Source of the DNA: Nocardiopsis trehalosi NBRC 14201
GTDB lineage: Bacteria > Actinomycetota > Actinomycetes > Streptosporangiales > Streptosporangiaceae
Assembly: GCF_001552555.1 (NCBI RefSeq)
Contig: NZ_BCRK01000026.1
Coordinates: forward strand, 1 to 46,120
Direction: 5' to 3'
Length of the DNA stretch: 46,120 nucleotides
The position numbers and the translations under genes were made by a program. The notes beneath the pieces are model-generated. The model was not told the origin of the DNA, searched no databases, and worked only from the letters and a program-made list of their open reading frames with translations. Positions 1 through 7,679 of the stretch are shown piece after piece; the first letter of the stretch is position 1, and each line of letters starts with the position of its first letter.

Positions 1-335
1 GCGGCCCCGGCCGCCGCGGCGTTGCGCAGCGCGTCGGGGCGGGCCGCCCACCCGCCGCCCGCGCGCTCGGCCAGCCCGCCGTCGGCCAGCTCGCGCAGTT
101 CCCGCAGCGCCTCGCGCACCGGCAGGGCGGCCCGTTCGGCGACCTCGTCGGAGGTCTCCGCGCCCAGCACCAGGGCGGCGAACACGCGCAGCCGCGCGGG
201 CGCCCCGAGCAGGCCGAGCAGCCGGCGGGGCTCGCCGTCGGGCAGGTGGACGTGCAGGCACAGCGCCGGAGGGCTCCCCGCGTCGGGGTCCGCGCCCGGC
301 GGCGCGGGCGCGGGCTCCGGCGGACCGCCGCTCAC
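1..335 (-). CDS. Partial winged-helix (ArsR-like) regulator, C-terminus outside window
   Basis: Seen: an open minus-strand frame from a GTG at 335 running off the left edge (about 111 codons). After a Pro/Gly-rich N-terminus of about 30 residues comes a helix-turn-helix pattern: a segment with LLGLLGAPARLRVFAALVLG, then EVAERAALPVREALRELREL, then an Ala/Gly wing region. The GTG overlaps the TGA of the HAD gene upstream by 4 bp (GTGA), so the two are translationally coupled. Inference: an ArsR-type winged helix. In actinobacteria such N-terminal domains are often followed by a DUF2087 domain, but that part would lie outside the window, so the full family is not shown. Too short and offset for a standard ATG search. 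Confidence 0.7.
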   Translation of the reverse strand, partial: MSGGPPEPAPAPPGADPDAGSPPALCLHVHLPDGEPRRLLGLLGAPARLRVFAALVLGAETSDEVAERAALPVREALRELRELADGGLAERAGGGWAARPDALRNAAAAGA

Positions 336-1051
336 CGGTCCGCGCCGGCGGCCCCGCGGACGCCCAGTTCGTCGAGCCGGGCGAGCATGTCGGCGGTGTC
401 GGCGTAGACCCGGTAGGCGCCGGTGCGCTCCAGCTCGTCGCGGCCGTAGCCGCCGGACAGCACCCCCACGCCCAGGGCGCCCGCGCGGCGGGCGGCGAGC
501 AGGTCCCACACGCTGTCGCCGACCACCATGGCGTGCCGCGGGTCCACCCCCAGTCGGGCCGCCGCGGCGAGGAACAGGTCGGGGTCGGGTTTGGCGTACC
601 GCACCAGGTCGCGGGTGACCATCGGGGTGTCCTCGGGCAGCCCGAGCAGGCCGAGCGCGTGGTGCGCGGTCTCGCGGCGCCCGCTGGTGGCGATGGCCCA
701 CCGCACGCCCCGCTCGGTGAGGGTGCGCAGCAGCGCGGCGGCGCCGGGCAGCGGCGCCACCGACGCGTGCCGGCGCAGGTACTCCTCGGCGTGCGCCCGC
801 TGCAGGTCGGCGATCTGGCCGGCGGTCAGCTCCCGCCCGGTCTCGCGCATCAGCGCCGACACGAACAGGCCGCCGCTCATCCCGATGCGGCGGTGGATGC
901 GCCACACCGACAGGTCGACGCCCAGCCCGGCCAGCGCCGTCCGCCAGGCGATGACGTGCTGGTACACGCTGTCGACCAGGGTGCCGTCGAGGTCGAACAG
1001 GAACGCCGGCGGCGCGGGCGGCGGATACGGGGCCTCCGTTGGCGCGCTCAC
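332..1051 (-). CDS. HAD-superfamily hydrolase (phosphoglycolate phosphatase-like)
   Basis: A 239-residue cytosolic phosphatase of the haloacid dehalogenase family, expected to hydrolyse a small phosphorylated metabolite through a phospho-aspartate intermediate. Seen: motif I FDLDGTLVDS with the nucleophile Asp20 and the acid/base Asp22, an alpha-helical cap (about residues 30-90), motif II Ser/Thr in AIATSGRR, Lys in YAKPDPDLF, and motif IV VVGDSVWDL. All catalytic motifs are present and length is typical for the PGP/beta-phosphoglucomutase-like subgroup. Start is a GTG at 1051; no strong Shine-Dalgarno. Its stop overlaps the next gene by 4 bp, so it is the first gene of a coupled pair with the winged-helix regulator. 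The substrate cannot be read from sequence. Confidence 0.88.
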   Translation of the reverse strand: MSAPTEAPYPPPAPPAFLFDLDGTLVDSVYQHVIAWRTALAGLGVDLSVWRIHRRIGMSGGLFVSALMRETGRELTAGQIADLQRAHAEEYLRRHASVAPLPGAAALLRTLTERGVRWAIATSGRRETAHHALGLLGLPEDTPMVTRDLVRYAKPDPDLFLAAAARLGVDPRHAMVVGDSVWDLLAARRAGALGVGVLSGGYGRDELERTGAYRVYADTADMLARLDELGVRGAAGADR

Positions 1052-1121
1052 CCGAGCAGTCTCGCCGGACCCCGCCGGAAAGGGAACGACCCGCGCGGCG
1101 TGGCGCGGCGGCCGACCCGGC

Positions 1122-1727
1122 TCAGGAGCGGGCGCGCTCGCGCGCGGCGACGAACATGCCGTGCACGGCCGCCTCGACGCGTTCGGCCGCCAGGTCGGGG
1201 TCGGTGGGCAGCACCACGTAGGACAGGGTGAGCCGGATGGCGACCTCCGCGATGGCCTCGGCCCGGTCGCCGAGGTCGGGCCGGCGCCGCCGCAGGTAGT
1301 CGGTCATGCGTCGGCCGAGTTCGATGTGCAGCGGCTCGGCGCGGGTGGTCAGCACCGGCAGCAGGCCGTCGTCGCCCGCGACGAGCGCCCGCAGCAGCGG
1401 GTCGTCGGCGGTCGCCCGCAGCGCCCACCGCGTGGAGGCGCTGACCGCGTGCGCCACGCCGCCCTCGTGGCCGGTGAGGATGTGCATGACGCCGTCGAGG
1501 AACCCGCCGGCCTCGCGCACCACCACCGCCTGGAGCAGGCCCTCCTTGCTGCCGAACTCGTTGTACAGGGTCTGCCGGGAGACCCCGGCCGCCGCGGCGA
1601 TGTCGGCCATGCGCATGCGCGGCCAGCGGCCGGCGACGACCTCGGCGTAGGCCGCGTCGAGCAGGCGGTCGCGCACCCCGCCCCCGGCGGTCCGCTCGCG
1701 CGTGGTGTGCGCACTCCCGGGACTCAT
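1122..1727 (-). CDS. TetR-family transcriptional regulator
   Basis: A 201-residue TetR-type repressor. Seen: an N-terminal helix-turn-helix at about residues 17-65 with the motifs LLDAAYAEV, MADIAAAAGVSRQTLYNEFG and SKEGLLQAVV, followed by an all-helical ligand-binding region (about 70-195) with no recognisable ligand signature. The ATG at 1727 is divergent from hisN at 1821, with 93 bp between, so it may control itself or hisN; the shared gap shows no clear palindrome. It lies 70 bp upstream of the HAD gene on the same strand and could be cotranscribed. The effector is unknown. Confidence 0.88.
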   Translation of the reverse strand: MSPGSAHTTRERTAGGGVRDRLLDAAYAEVVAGRWPRMRMADIAAAAGVSRQTLYNEFGSKEGLLQAVVVREAGGFLDGVMHILTGHEGGVAHAVSASTRWALRATADDPLLRALVAGDDGLLPVLTTRAEPLHIELGRRMTDYLRRRRPDLGDRAEAIAEVAIRLTLSYVVLPTDPDLAAERVEAAVHGMFVAARERARS

Positions 1728-1806
1728 GGGCTCATACTGCCACGCGGACCCGCTAACACTCTGATCACGCGGGGGTGCCCTACGGCGCCGCCGGGGCCCG
1801 GGAAGG

Positions 1807-1812
1807 TAGCGT
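1807..1812 (+). promoter_or_regulatory. -10 element of hisN, leaderless
   Basis: TAGCGT lies 8 nt before the hisN ATG. There is no Shine-Dalgarno between them. The likely transcription start is at or next to the start codon. Confidence 0.5.
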
Positions 1813-1820
1813 TACGCGCC

Positions 1821-2627
1821 ATGGCGTCCTTTGACGATGATCTGCGTCTCGCCCATGTCCTCGCCGACGCGGCCGACGACATCTCCCTCAAGCGGTTCCG
1901 CGCGCTCGACCTCAAGGTCGACACCAAACCCGACCTGACCCCCGTCACCGAGGCCGACCGCTCCGTCGAGGAGACGCTGCGGGGGGTGCTCTCGCGCGCC
2001 CGGCCGCGCGACGCCGTCGTCGGCGAGGAGTACGGCCGCACCGGCAACAGCCACCGCGTGTGGGTGCTCGACCCCATCGACGGGACCAAGAACTACGTGC
2101 GCGGGGTGCCCGTGTGGGCAACCCTCATCGCGCTCCTGGAGCACGACCGCCCCGTCATGGGGGTGGTGTCCGCGCCGGCGCTGATGCGCCGCTGGTGGGC
2201 GTCCCAGGGCGGCGGCACCTGGACGGGGCGCAGCCTCACCAAGGCGACCCGCTGCTCGGTGTCGAAGGTGTCCGAACTGAGCGACGCGTCCCTGTCGTTC
2301 TCCGAGCTGTCGGAGTGGGAGCAGCAGCAGCGCCTCGACTCCTTCCTCGGCCTCACCCGGTCGGTGTGGCGCACCCGCGCCTACGGCGACTTCTGGTCGC
2401 ACGTGATGGTCGCGGAGGGCGCGGTGGACATCTCCGCCGAACCCGAGCTGTCGCTGTGGGACGCCGCGCCGCTGCCCATCATCCTGGAGGAGGCCGGCGG
2501 CCGCGCCACCGACCTGCGCGGCCAGGACTTCACCGACGGCGGGGCCCTGGTCTGCACCAACGGGGCGCTGCACAGCCAGGTCCTCACCTGGCTCAACGGG
2601 GGTCCCACGCCGCTGCGGCTCACCTGA
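1821..2627 (+). CDS. hisN: Histidinol-phosphatase, inositol monophosphatase family
   Basis: A 268-residue Mg-dependent phosphatase. The actinobacterial HisN branch of this family removes phosphate from histidinol phosphate in histidine biosynthesis. Seen: DTKPDLTPVTEADRSVE near residue 34, the metal-binding acidic pair in VVGEEYG (about 67-70), the family signature DPIDGTKN (about 84-91), and the C-terminal LWDAAPLPIILEEAGG (about 211-226). All metal ligands appear intact. The open frame extends far upstream, but the ATG at 1821 gives the family N-terminus and follows a -10 element by 8 nt. No other his genes are nearby. Assignment to HisN rather than another IMPase rests on overall similarity to recalled actinobacterial HisN, so substrate is inferred. 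Confidence 0.88.
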   Translation: MASFDDDLRLAHVLADAADDISLKRFRALDLKVDTKPDLTPVTEADRSVEETLRGVLSRARPRDAVVGEEYGRTGNSHRVWVLDPIDGTKNYVRGVPVWATLIALLEHDRPVMGVVSAPALMRRWWASQGGGTWTGRSLTKATRCSVSKVSELSDASLSFSELSEWEQQQRLDSFLGLTRSVWRTRAYGDFWSHVMVAEGAVDISAEPELSLWDAAPLPIILEEAGGRATDLRGQDFTDGGALVCTNGALHSQVLTWLNGGPTPLRLT

Positions 2628-2671
2628 GCCGCGGCGGCCCGCGGGCCGTCCGATGGGCGCGGAGCCCGTAG

Positions 2672-2677
2672 TAGGGT
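2672..2677 (+). promoter_or_regulatory. -10 element of the lipoprotein gene, leaderless
   Basis: TAGGGT ends 7 nt before the GTG at 2685. The alternative GTG at 2676 lies inside this element, which argues for the downstream start. Confidence 0.5.
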
Positions 2678-2684
2678 GCCGCTC

Positions 2685-3209
2685 GTGTCCCCTCTCCCTT
2701 CCCTCCTCCGCCGTGCCCTGCCGCCCGCGGCCCTGGCCGGAACGCTGCTGCTGACCGCCTGCGGGGGCCCCTCCGGCCCCTCGCAGAGCGAACTCGAGGC
2801 GATGATCGCCCCCGACGCCTCCGCCGGGTCCTCGGCCGAGCCCGAGCCCGCCGAACTCCGCTTCGACCCCGAGACGGTCGCCTGCGCCCCGCTGCTCTAC
2901 AGCGACGAGCCGGGCGCCTGGGAGACCTCCGCCCCCCGCTCCAAGGTGTCCGACGCGCCCGCCGAAGTCGGGCTGCGCGACACCGAGGGCTCCGGCGAGG
3001 TCCCGCTGACCGCCGAGGTGCTCACCCCCGACGAGGAGCGGTTCACCGCCCAGGCCACCGCCTCCGGCGGCGACTGGGCCCGCCTGGACTACCCCGCCGA
3101 CTTCGAGGGCGCCCCGGAGAAGCCGGCCAAGGGCACCTACACCGTGGTGTGGACGACCCCCGACGCCTCGGGCGCGTTCGTCTCCTGCGACGGGTTCCGC
3201 GTGGGCTAG
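2685..3209 (+). CDS. Small secreted lipoprotein of unknown function
   Basis: A 174-residue protein exported and lipid-anchored on the outer face of the membrane. Seen: basic n-region (SLLRRAL), hydrophobic core, and lipobox LTAC with Cys26 as the acylated residue. The mature part begins with a Ser/Glu/Pro-rich linker and then a roughly 120-residue, Thr/Glu-rich domain with two cysteines (in ETVACAPLL and SFVSCDG-like contexts: VACAP and VSCDG) that could form a disulfide. Not recognised as a named family. The GTG at 2685 is preferred over the in-frame GTG at 2676 because the latter overlaps the -10 hexamer. A strong hairpin follows the stop. Confidence 0.8.
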   Translation: MSPLPSLLRRALPPAALAGTLLLTACGGPSGPSQSELEAMIAPDASAGSSAEPEPAELRFDPETVACAPLLYSDEPGAWETSAPRSKVSDAPAEVGLRDTEGSGEVPLTAEVLTPDEERFTAQATASGGDWARLDYPADFEGAPEKPAKGTYTVVWTTPDASGAFVSCDGFRVG

Positions 3210-3216
3210 GTCCCGT

Positions 3217-3250
3217 GCCGGTGCGCGGCCCCGCGGGGCCGCGCACCGGC
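3217..3250 (+). terminator. Hairpin after the lipoprotein gene
   Basis: Perfect inverted repeat: 16-nt arms at 3217-3232 and 3235-3250, effectively a 15-bp GC-rich stem with a CGCG loop, 8 nt after the stop codon. No T-tract follows, as is common in high-GC actinomycetes. Confidence 0.7.
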
Positions 3251-3330
3251 GCCGCGGCGGACGCGGTGTGCGGGATGCGGCGCGGCATGAAGGACGCGGT
3301 GTGCGGGGCGCGGAGAGGCGCGGATACGGC

Positions 3331-3371
3331 GGAAAACCGAAATGCCCGGTGCGTTCGCACCGGGCATTTCG
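3331..3371 (-). terminator. Intrinsic terminator of the first tRNA-fMet gene
   Basis: Perfect inverted repeat 3338-3353 / 3356-3371 (effective loop GTTC or GAAC), followed on the minus strand by GGTTTTCC. It starts 4 nt after the encoded CCA end of the tRNA. Confidence 0.85.
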
Positions 3372-3374
3372 TCG

Positions 3375-3451
3375 TGGTAGCGGGGACAGGATTTGAACCT
3401 GCGACCTCTGGGTTATGAGCCCAGCGAGCTACCGAACTGCTCCACCCCGCG
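3375..3451 (-). tRNA. tRNA-fMet (CAU), initiator, copy 1
   Basis: A 77-nt cloverleaf with the CCA end encoded. Initiator features seen: the first acceptor base C1 is unpaired against U72, the anticodon stem has three consecutive G-C pairs (GGG/CCC) around CTCATAA, and the T-loop is TTCAAAT. The second copy at 3657-3733 has an identical tRNA body. Confidence 0.96.
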
Positions 3452-3464
3452 TCGTTGTGTCTTC

Positions 3465-3493
3465 AGGTTAGCGCGATTCCCCCGCAACACCAA
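3465..3493 (-). promoter_or_regulatory. Promoter of tRNA-fMet copy 1
   Basis: On the minus strand, -35 TTGGTG (3488-3493), 17-nt spacer and -10 TAACCT (3465-3470), 13 nt before the tRNA 5' end. The same hexamers and spacing occur before copy 2. Confidence 0.7.
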
Positions 3494-3603
3494 ATCGGTT
3501 TCCCGGCGGGCCTCCGCGCGCCCTCGCGGGCGCGTTCGGGCCGGACCGACCTGGGGGGACGCGCGCCGCCCCGGGCCTCCCCGGGGGCGCCGGGGGGCCC
3601 TCG

Positions 3604-3648
3604 GGGAAAAGCGAGAAACCGCGCCCCCCGTTATCGGAAGGCGCGGTT
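3604..3648 (-). terminator. Intrinsic terminator of the second tRNA-fMet gene
   Basis: 9-bp stem (AACCGCGCC at 3617-3625 in plus orientation with its complement at 3640-3648) followed on the minus strand by a CTTTTCC tract at 3604-3611. Confidence 0.7.
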
Positions 3649-3656
3649 CCCGCAAT

Positions 3657-3733
3657 TGGTAGCGGGGACAGGATTTGAACCTGCGACCTCTGGGTTATGA
3701 GCCCAGCGAGCTACCGAACTGCTCCACCCCGCG
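3657..3733 (-). tRNA. tRNA-fMet (CAU), initiator, copy 2
   Basis: Identical in sequence to copy 1 at 3375-3451, including encoded CCA, C1:U72 mismatch and the GGG/CCC anticodon stem pairs that mark an initiator tRNA. Confidence 0.96.
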
Positions 3734-3746
3734 TCGTTGTGTCTTC

Positions 3747-3775
3747 AGGTTAGCGCGGTTCGCCCATAACGCCAA
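3747..3775 (-). promoter_or_regulatory. Promoter of tRNA-fMet copy 2
   Basis: -35 TTGGCG (3770-3775), 17-nt spacer, -10 TAACCT (3747-3752). The spacer has diverged from copy 1 while the -10 and the spacing are kept, suggesting both promoters are functional. Confidence 0.7.
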
Positions 3776-3805
3776 ATCGGTTTCCCGGCGGGTCCGGCCG
3801 GGGGT

Positions 3806-3843
3806 CCGGCCGGGGGCGGGGCGGACGCCCCTCCCCCGGCCGG
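3806..3843 (-). terminator. Hairpin after the UPF0182 gene
   Basis: 18-nt arms at 3806-3823 and 3826-3843 with a single mismatch and a GA turn, 14 nt beyond the UPF0182 stop on the minus strand. No T-tract. Confidence 0.6.
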
Positions 3844-3857
3844 CGCGGTCGGCGCGG

Positions 3858-6800
3858 CTACTCCGCGGCCTGCTCGGCGCGCTCCAGCGCCTCGGCGAGC
3901 CGGTCGTTGGCCTCGTCGTAGGCGGTGAAGTCGCCGTCCTGGAGGGCGTCCTGGCCCTCCTGGTAGGCGTCGGCGGCGTCGGCGAGCGCGTCGGCGAGGT
4001 CGCCGCTGGGCGCGCCGCCGCCGTCCTCGCCCTCACCCCCGCCCTCCTCGGGCGCGGGGTCGCTCTCGTCCAGCGGGCCCTCGCCGCCCTCGAAGAGGTT
4101 GTTCAGCGCCTCCTGGAGGTTGCTGCCGATGGCGACCTCCTCACCGAACCCGACCATGACCTGCTGGAGCAGCGGGTACGCGCTCTCGCTCCCCTCGGCC
4201 TGGACGTAGAGCGGTTCGACGTAGAGCAGGCCGTCGGCGAACGGCAGCGTCAGCAGATTGCCGTTGATGATCCGCGACTGGTCGTTCTGCTGCAAGGGCA
4301 GCAGCACGTCGCGGATACCGCTGTCGGCCTGGAACTGCGCCTGCACCTGGCCCGGGCCCAGCACCACCGCGTCCTGGGGCAGGTTGAGGATGCGCAACCG
4401 CCCGTAGTTCTCGGAGTTGGGGTCGCTGTCGACCGCCATGAACGCGGCCAGGTTCTCGCGGCCGCGCGGCACGAAGGTCGAGGTGACCGAGAACGACGCC
4501 GCGTCGTCGCCGGGGAACCGGATGGTCTGCCGGTACGGCGGCTCGGGGCTGTCGCCCTCCTTGGTCGGGTCGGCCGGGACGTTCCAGAAGTCCTGGCCGC
4601 CGTAGAAGGCGTCGGCGTCGGTGACGTGGTAGCGGCGCAGGATCTCGCGCTGCACCTTCACCAGGTCGTCCGGGTAGCGCAGGTGCGACAGCAGCTCGTC
4701 GTCGATCTCGCCGCGCTCGGTGACGATGCCGGGGAACGCCTTGGACCAGGTCCGCAGGACCGGGTCCTCCTCGTCCCAGCCGTAGAGGGTGACCGTGCCG
4801 TCGTAGGCGTCGACGGTGGCCTTCACCGAGTTGCGGATGTAGTTGACCTGGTTGCCCGGCAGCGAGTCGACCGTGGTGGTGCCCGAGGTGAACGTGTCCT
4901 CGGTGGCGTCGGCCAGGTCGATCCGGTTGGCGTAGGGGTAGCCGTTGGAGGTCGTGTAGGCGTCGATGATCCACTGCACCCGGCCGTCGACGATCGCCGG
5001 GTAGGGCTTGCCGTCGACGGTGAGGAACGGCGCGACCTTCTCGACGCGCTCGGCCGGGTCGCGCTCGTAGATGATCTGCGACTCGGAGGTGATGGCGTTG
5101 TTCAGCAGGATGTCGGGTTCGCGGTACTTCAGCGCGTACAGGACGCGGTCGAAGAAGTTGCTGAGCAGCACCCCGCCGTCGCCGTCGTAGTGGTTGGTCT
5201 GCTGCCCGGTGTTGTTCTCCTCGCCCTCGCCGGCGCCCGCGCTGGGCTCGGCGCTCGGCTCGGCGCTGGGGTCGTCCTGCGCCTGCTCGCCGTCGGCGGG
5301 CGCGTTGGCCTCGTCGGGCGACGGGGAGGCCGTGGGCGTTGCCGCGTCCTCGGTGGTGGGCACGTCCTCGGTGGTGCCGCCCAGCGGGTAGTCGTACTCG
5401 GGCTCGGCGTTGACGATGACGTACTCGGCGCCCTCGCGGCCGAAGTAGATGCGCGGCTCGTACTCGCCGGTGACCTCGGACAGCTCGCCCGTGGGCGGGA
5501 TGTTGTACTCGGTGAAGACCGGGCGGCCCTCGGTGTCGACCTGGTTGCCGGCGGCGGCCACGATGCCGAACCCGTGGGTGTAGACGGTGTGCCGGGTGAG
5601 CCAGTTGTCCTGGTCCTCCGGCGGGCCGCTGAGCTCCCGGGCGGCGATGATCGTGTCGACGCTGTTGCCCTCGGCGTCCTGGTAGCGGTCGACGTCCAGC
5701 ACGTCGGGGAACTGGTAGAAGCCGCGGACCTGCTGCATCTGCTGGAAGGTCTGCGAGACCACCGAGGGGTCGAGCAGCCGGACGCTGGGGATGGTCGCGG
5801 CCTCTTCGGCGAGCTGCTCAGGGGTGAGCTGGGTCTGCGCGTCGTAGTCGACGACCTCGGTGTCGGCGATGTCGTACGCGTCGCGGGTGGCCTCGATGTT
5901 GCGCTGGATGAACGGCCGCTCGACCCGCTGCTCGTTCGGGCTCACCTGGAACTGCTGGACGATCATCGGGTAGACGCCGCCGATGAGGACCGACGACAGC
6001 ACCAGCAGGCCGAGGCTGGCGATCGGCACCATGGCGTTCTTGAAGTAGATGTTGGCGAAGAACAGCACCGCGCACACCACCGAGATGATGGCCAGGATGA
6101 TCTTCGCGTAGAGCACGGCGTTGACGTCGGTGTAGGACGCGCCGAAGGTGTAGCCGCGGTTGGAGAACACCAGCCCGTACTGGTCGAGCCAGTAGGCGGC
6201 GGCCTTGAGCAGCACGAACACGCCCAGCAGCACCGACAGGTGGACGCGCGCGGCCGGGGTGGCGCGCTGCCCCTGGCTCTGCAGCCGGACCCCGCCGTAC
6301 AGGTAGTGCACGACCACGGCGGCGATGAACGCGAGCACCACGGCCGCGAACAGGTAGCCGAGCGTGACCCGCAGGAACGGGTAGACGAAGGTGTAGAACG
6401 ACACGTCCGTGCCGAACTGGGGGTCGTTCACGCCGAACTCGGTGGAGTTGGCGAACTGCAGGTAGACGCCCCAGTCGCCGCTGGCGGAGGCGCCGGTGAG
6501 CAGGCCCAGGCCGCCGACGATCATCCAGAAGAACAGCCGGCGGTGCGGGTCGATCGACATCCGGTACCGGTCGAGCCCCTGCTGCTCCAGGTTCATGGGC
6601 CGGGCGAGGGGCCGCGTGCGGTAGGCGACGTACATGCTCGCCCCGACGACGAGCGCCATGATGAGGCCGCCGATGGCGAACAGCATCGCGCGCGTGCGCA
6701 GCTCGGTCAGGAAGACCGACGTGTAGCCGACGGAGTCGAACCACTTGTAGTCGGTCCAGAAGTTCGCGGCGAGCATCAGCCCCGCGACGATGACGACGAC

Positions 6801-6875
6801 GGCGGCCGCGACGGGTGCGAGCAGCCGGGATCGGCGGGGCACACGCGGGTTCGGGCCGGGCGATCGGAAGCTCAC
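3858..6875 (-). CDS. UPF0182 family large membrane protein
   Basis: A 1005-residue integral membrane protein of UPF0182 (PF03699), conserved in actinobacteria (Rv3193c-like), function unknown. Seen: seven hydrophobic segments in the first third (about residues 18-38, 62-84, and others to about 305), then a long extracytoplasmic region of roughly 650 residues with the family-typical stretch FQVSPNEQ. A Thr/Pro/Glu/Ala low-complexity insert sits at about residues 495-560, and a Gly/Glu/Asp-rich linker near 928-955 precedes an acidic Ala-rich C-terminal helix. The GTG at 6875 is chosen over an upstream start at 6932 because a strong GAGGGGGAGG Shine-Dalgarno precedes it. A TAGGGT -10-like element on the minus strand at 7054-7059 would give a leader of about 170 nt. 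Confidence 0.92.
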   Translation of the reverse strand: MSFRSPGPNPRVPRRSRLLAPVAAAVVVIVAGLMLAANFWTDYKWFDSVGYTSVFLTELRTRAMLFAIGGLIMALVVGASMYVAYRTRPLARPMNLEQQGLDRYRMSIDPHRRLFFWMIVGGLGLLTGASASGDWGVYLQFANSTEFGVNDPQFGTDVSFYTFVYPFLRVTLGYLFAAVVLAFIAAVVVHYLYGGVRLQSQGQRATPAARVHLSVLLGVFVLLKAAAYWLDQYGLVFSNRGYTFGASYTDVNAVLYAKIILAIISVVCAVLFFANIYFKNAMVPIASLGLLVLSSVLIGGVYPMIVQQFQVSPNEQRVERPFIQRNIEATRDAYDIADTEVVDYDAQTQLTPEQLAEEAATIPSVRLLDPSVVSQTFQQMQQVRGFYQFPDVLDVDRYQDAEGNSVDTIIAARELSGPPEDQDNWLTRHTVYTHGFGIVAAAGNQVDTEGRPVFTEYNIPPTGELSEVTGEYEPRIYFGREGAEYVIVNAEPEYDYPLGGTTEDVPTTEDAATPTASPSPDEANAPADGEQAQDDPSAEPSAEPSAGAGEGEENNTGQQTNHYDGDGGVLLSNFFDRVLYALKYREPDILLNNAITSESQIIYERDPAERVEKVAPFLTVDGKPYPAIVDGRVQWIIDAYTTSNGYPYANRIDLADATEDTFTSGTTTVDSLPGNQVNYIRNSVKATVDAYDGTVTLYGWDEEDPVLRTWSKAFPGIVTERGEIDDELLSHLRYPDDLVKVQREILRRYHVTDADAFYGGQDFWNVPADPTKEGDSPEPPYRQTIRFPGDDAASFSVTSTFVPRGRENLAAFMAVDSDPNSENYGRLRILNLPQDAVVLGPGQVQAQFQADSGIRDVLLPLQQNDQSRIINGNLLTLPFADGLLYVEPLYVQAEGSESAYPLLQQVMVGFGEEVAIGSNLQEALNNLFEGGEGPLDESDPAPEEGGGEGEDGGGAPSGDLADALADAADAYQEGQDALQDGDFTAYDEANDRLAEALERAEQAAE

Positions 6876-7108
6876 GCCTCCCCCTCGCTCTCGGTTGTGG
6901 TGGGTGGTCGTGCGGAGATTCAGGTCTCCCACGTATGGCTACGTATCGGCAACTTATTGGCTGGACCGGAGGTTCCCGATCCCCCGCGCCGAACCGATGA
7001 CAACATCACATCGACCGGGACTCGGTCACGCATCGGCGCAGCGCGGTGCTCCGACCCTACTCGTCGCGGCCCGCCCGGCCACCCCGTCCGCTGCGCCACC
7101 ATGGAGGG

Positions 7109-7630
7109 GTGTCTTTCAACATTCGCGAAGTCGTGATGGATATCGAACGCCACGCGTCGGACCAGGGCTGGGACCAGCCCATCCGCGTCTACGCGCTGGT
7201 CCCGACCGCCGACCTGGTGGCGCGTGAGCCCGCGCTCGCCGAGATGCTCGGGGTGACCGGGGAGGTCGGCCCCGACGAACTGACCCCGGTGGAGCAGGAG
7301 CCGCTCCCCGACGGCATGCCCATCGAGGAGGCGCTGGGCCGCATGGCCTGGCCCGACGCGGTGGCGGGCTGCGCCATGGTCATGGAGCGGCTGGTGCTCA
7401 AGGGCTCCGACGCCACCCTGGAGCCGCCGCAGGGCGCCGACGCGGGCGCGTGGGCGCGCGGCCAGGACGGCGCGGAGGAGATCCGGATGGTCGCCGGGGT
7501 GCTGCGCGACGGCGCCCGCCACTCCGCGCTGCGGATGCGCAGCCACGACAGCGCCGACGAGGTGCTCAACGGGGCCGACCTGGTGCCCGCCCTCACCTCG
7601 GCGCTGGCGCTCACCTTCGAGGAGGAGTAG
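7109..7630 (+). CDS. PPA1309-like conserved actinobacterial protein
   Basis: A 173-residue cytosolic protein of a family found across actinobacteria next to the PDZ/Lon-like protease, with no known function. Seen: DIERHASDQGWDQPIRVYAL at the N-terminus, VEQEPLPDGMPIEEALGRM in the middle, and a C-terminal LRMRSHDSADEVLNG. No signal peptide, membrane segment or metal motif. The GTG at 7109 fits the length of recalled homologues but a GGAGG lies only 1 nt before it, which is too close for normal use; the ATG at 7136 is an alternative start. It is convergent with the protease gene, separated by a shared hairpin. Confidence 0.75.
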   Translation: MSFNIREVVMDIERHASDQGWDQPIRVYALVPTADLVAREPALAEMLGVTGEVGPDELTPVEQEPLPDGMPIEEALGRMAWPDAVAGCAMVMERLVLKGSDATLEPPQGADAGAWARGQDGAEEIRMVAGVLRDGARHSALRMRSHDSADEVLNGADLVPALTSALALTFEEE

Positions 7631-7679
7631 CCGCCGCCGCGCCCCGCCGCCCGCCGGGGCGGCGCGGGCGCGGCGGCGG
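7631..7679. terminator. Bidirectional terminator between convergent genes
   Basis: Perfect 14-bp outer stem (7631-7644 with 7666-7679) enclosing a second GC-rich hairpin. It fills the entire gap between the two convergent stop codons. Confidence 0.75.

Larger units (their letters stand above)
3375..3797. repeat. Tandem duplication of an initiator tRNA transcription unit (period 282 bp)
   Basis: Positions 3375-3515 and 3657-3797 are near-identical direct repeats. The 77-nt tRNA body is the same in both, and about 60 bp of upstream promoter DNA differs at only a handful of positions. The 3' terminators are different in sequence, so the repeat unit starts at the tRNA 3' end. Confidence 0.9.

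Noticed and set aside
3259-3307. Two 16-bp direct repeats (33-bp period) between the lipoprotein terminator and the first tRNA
   Set aside because: Only two copies, no spacers of constant size, and not a CRISPR or known element.
3675-7136. 1153-residue open frame on the plus strand
   Set aside because: It is antisense to the UPF0182 gene. The protein is Val/Gly/Arg-rich with no domain, which is typical of shadow frames in high-GC DNA.
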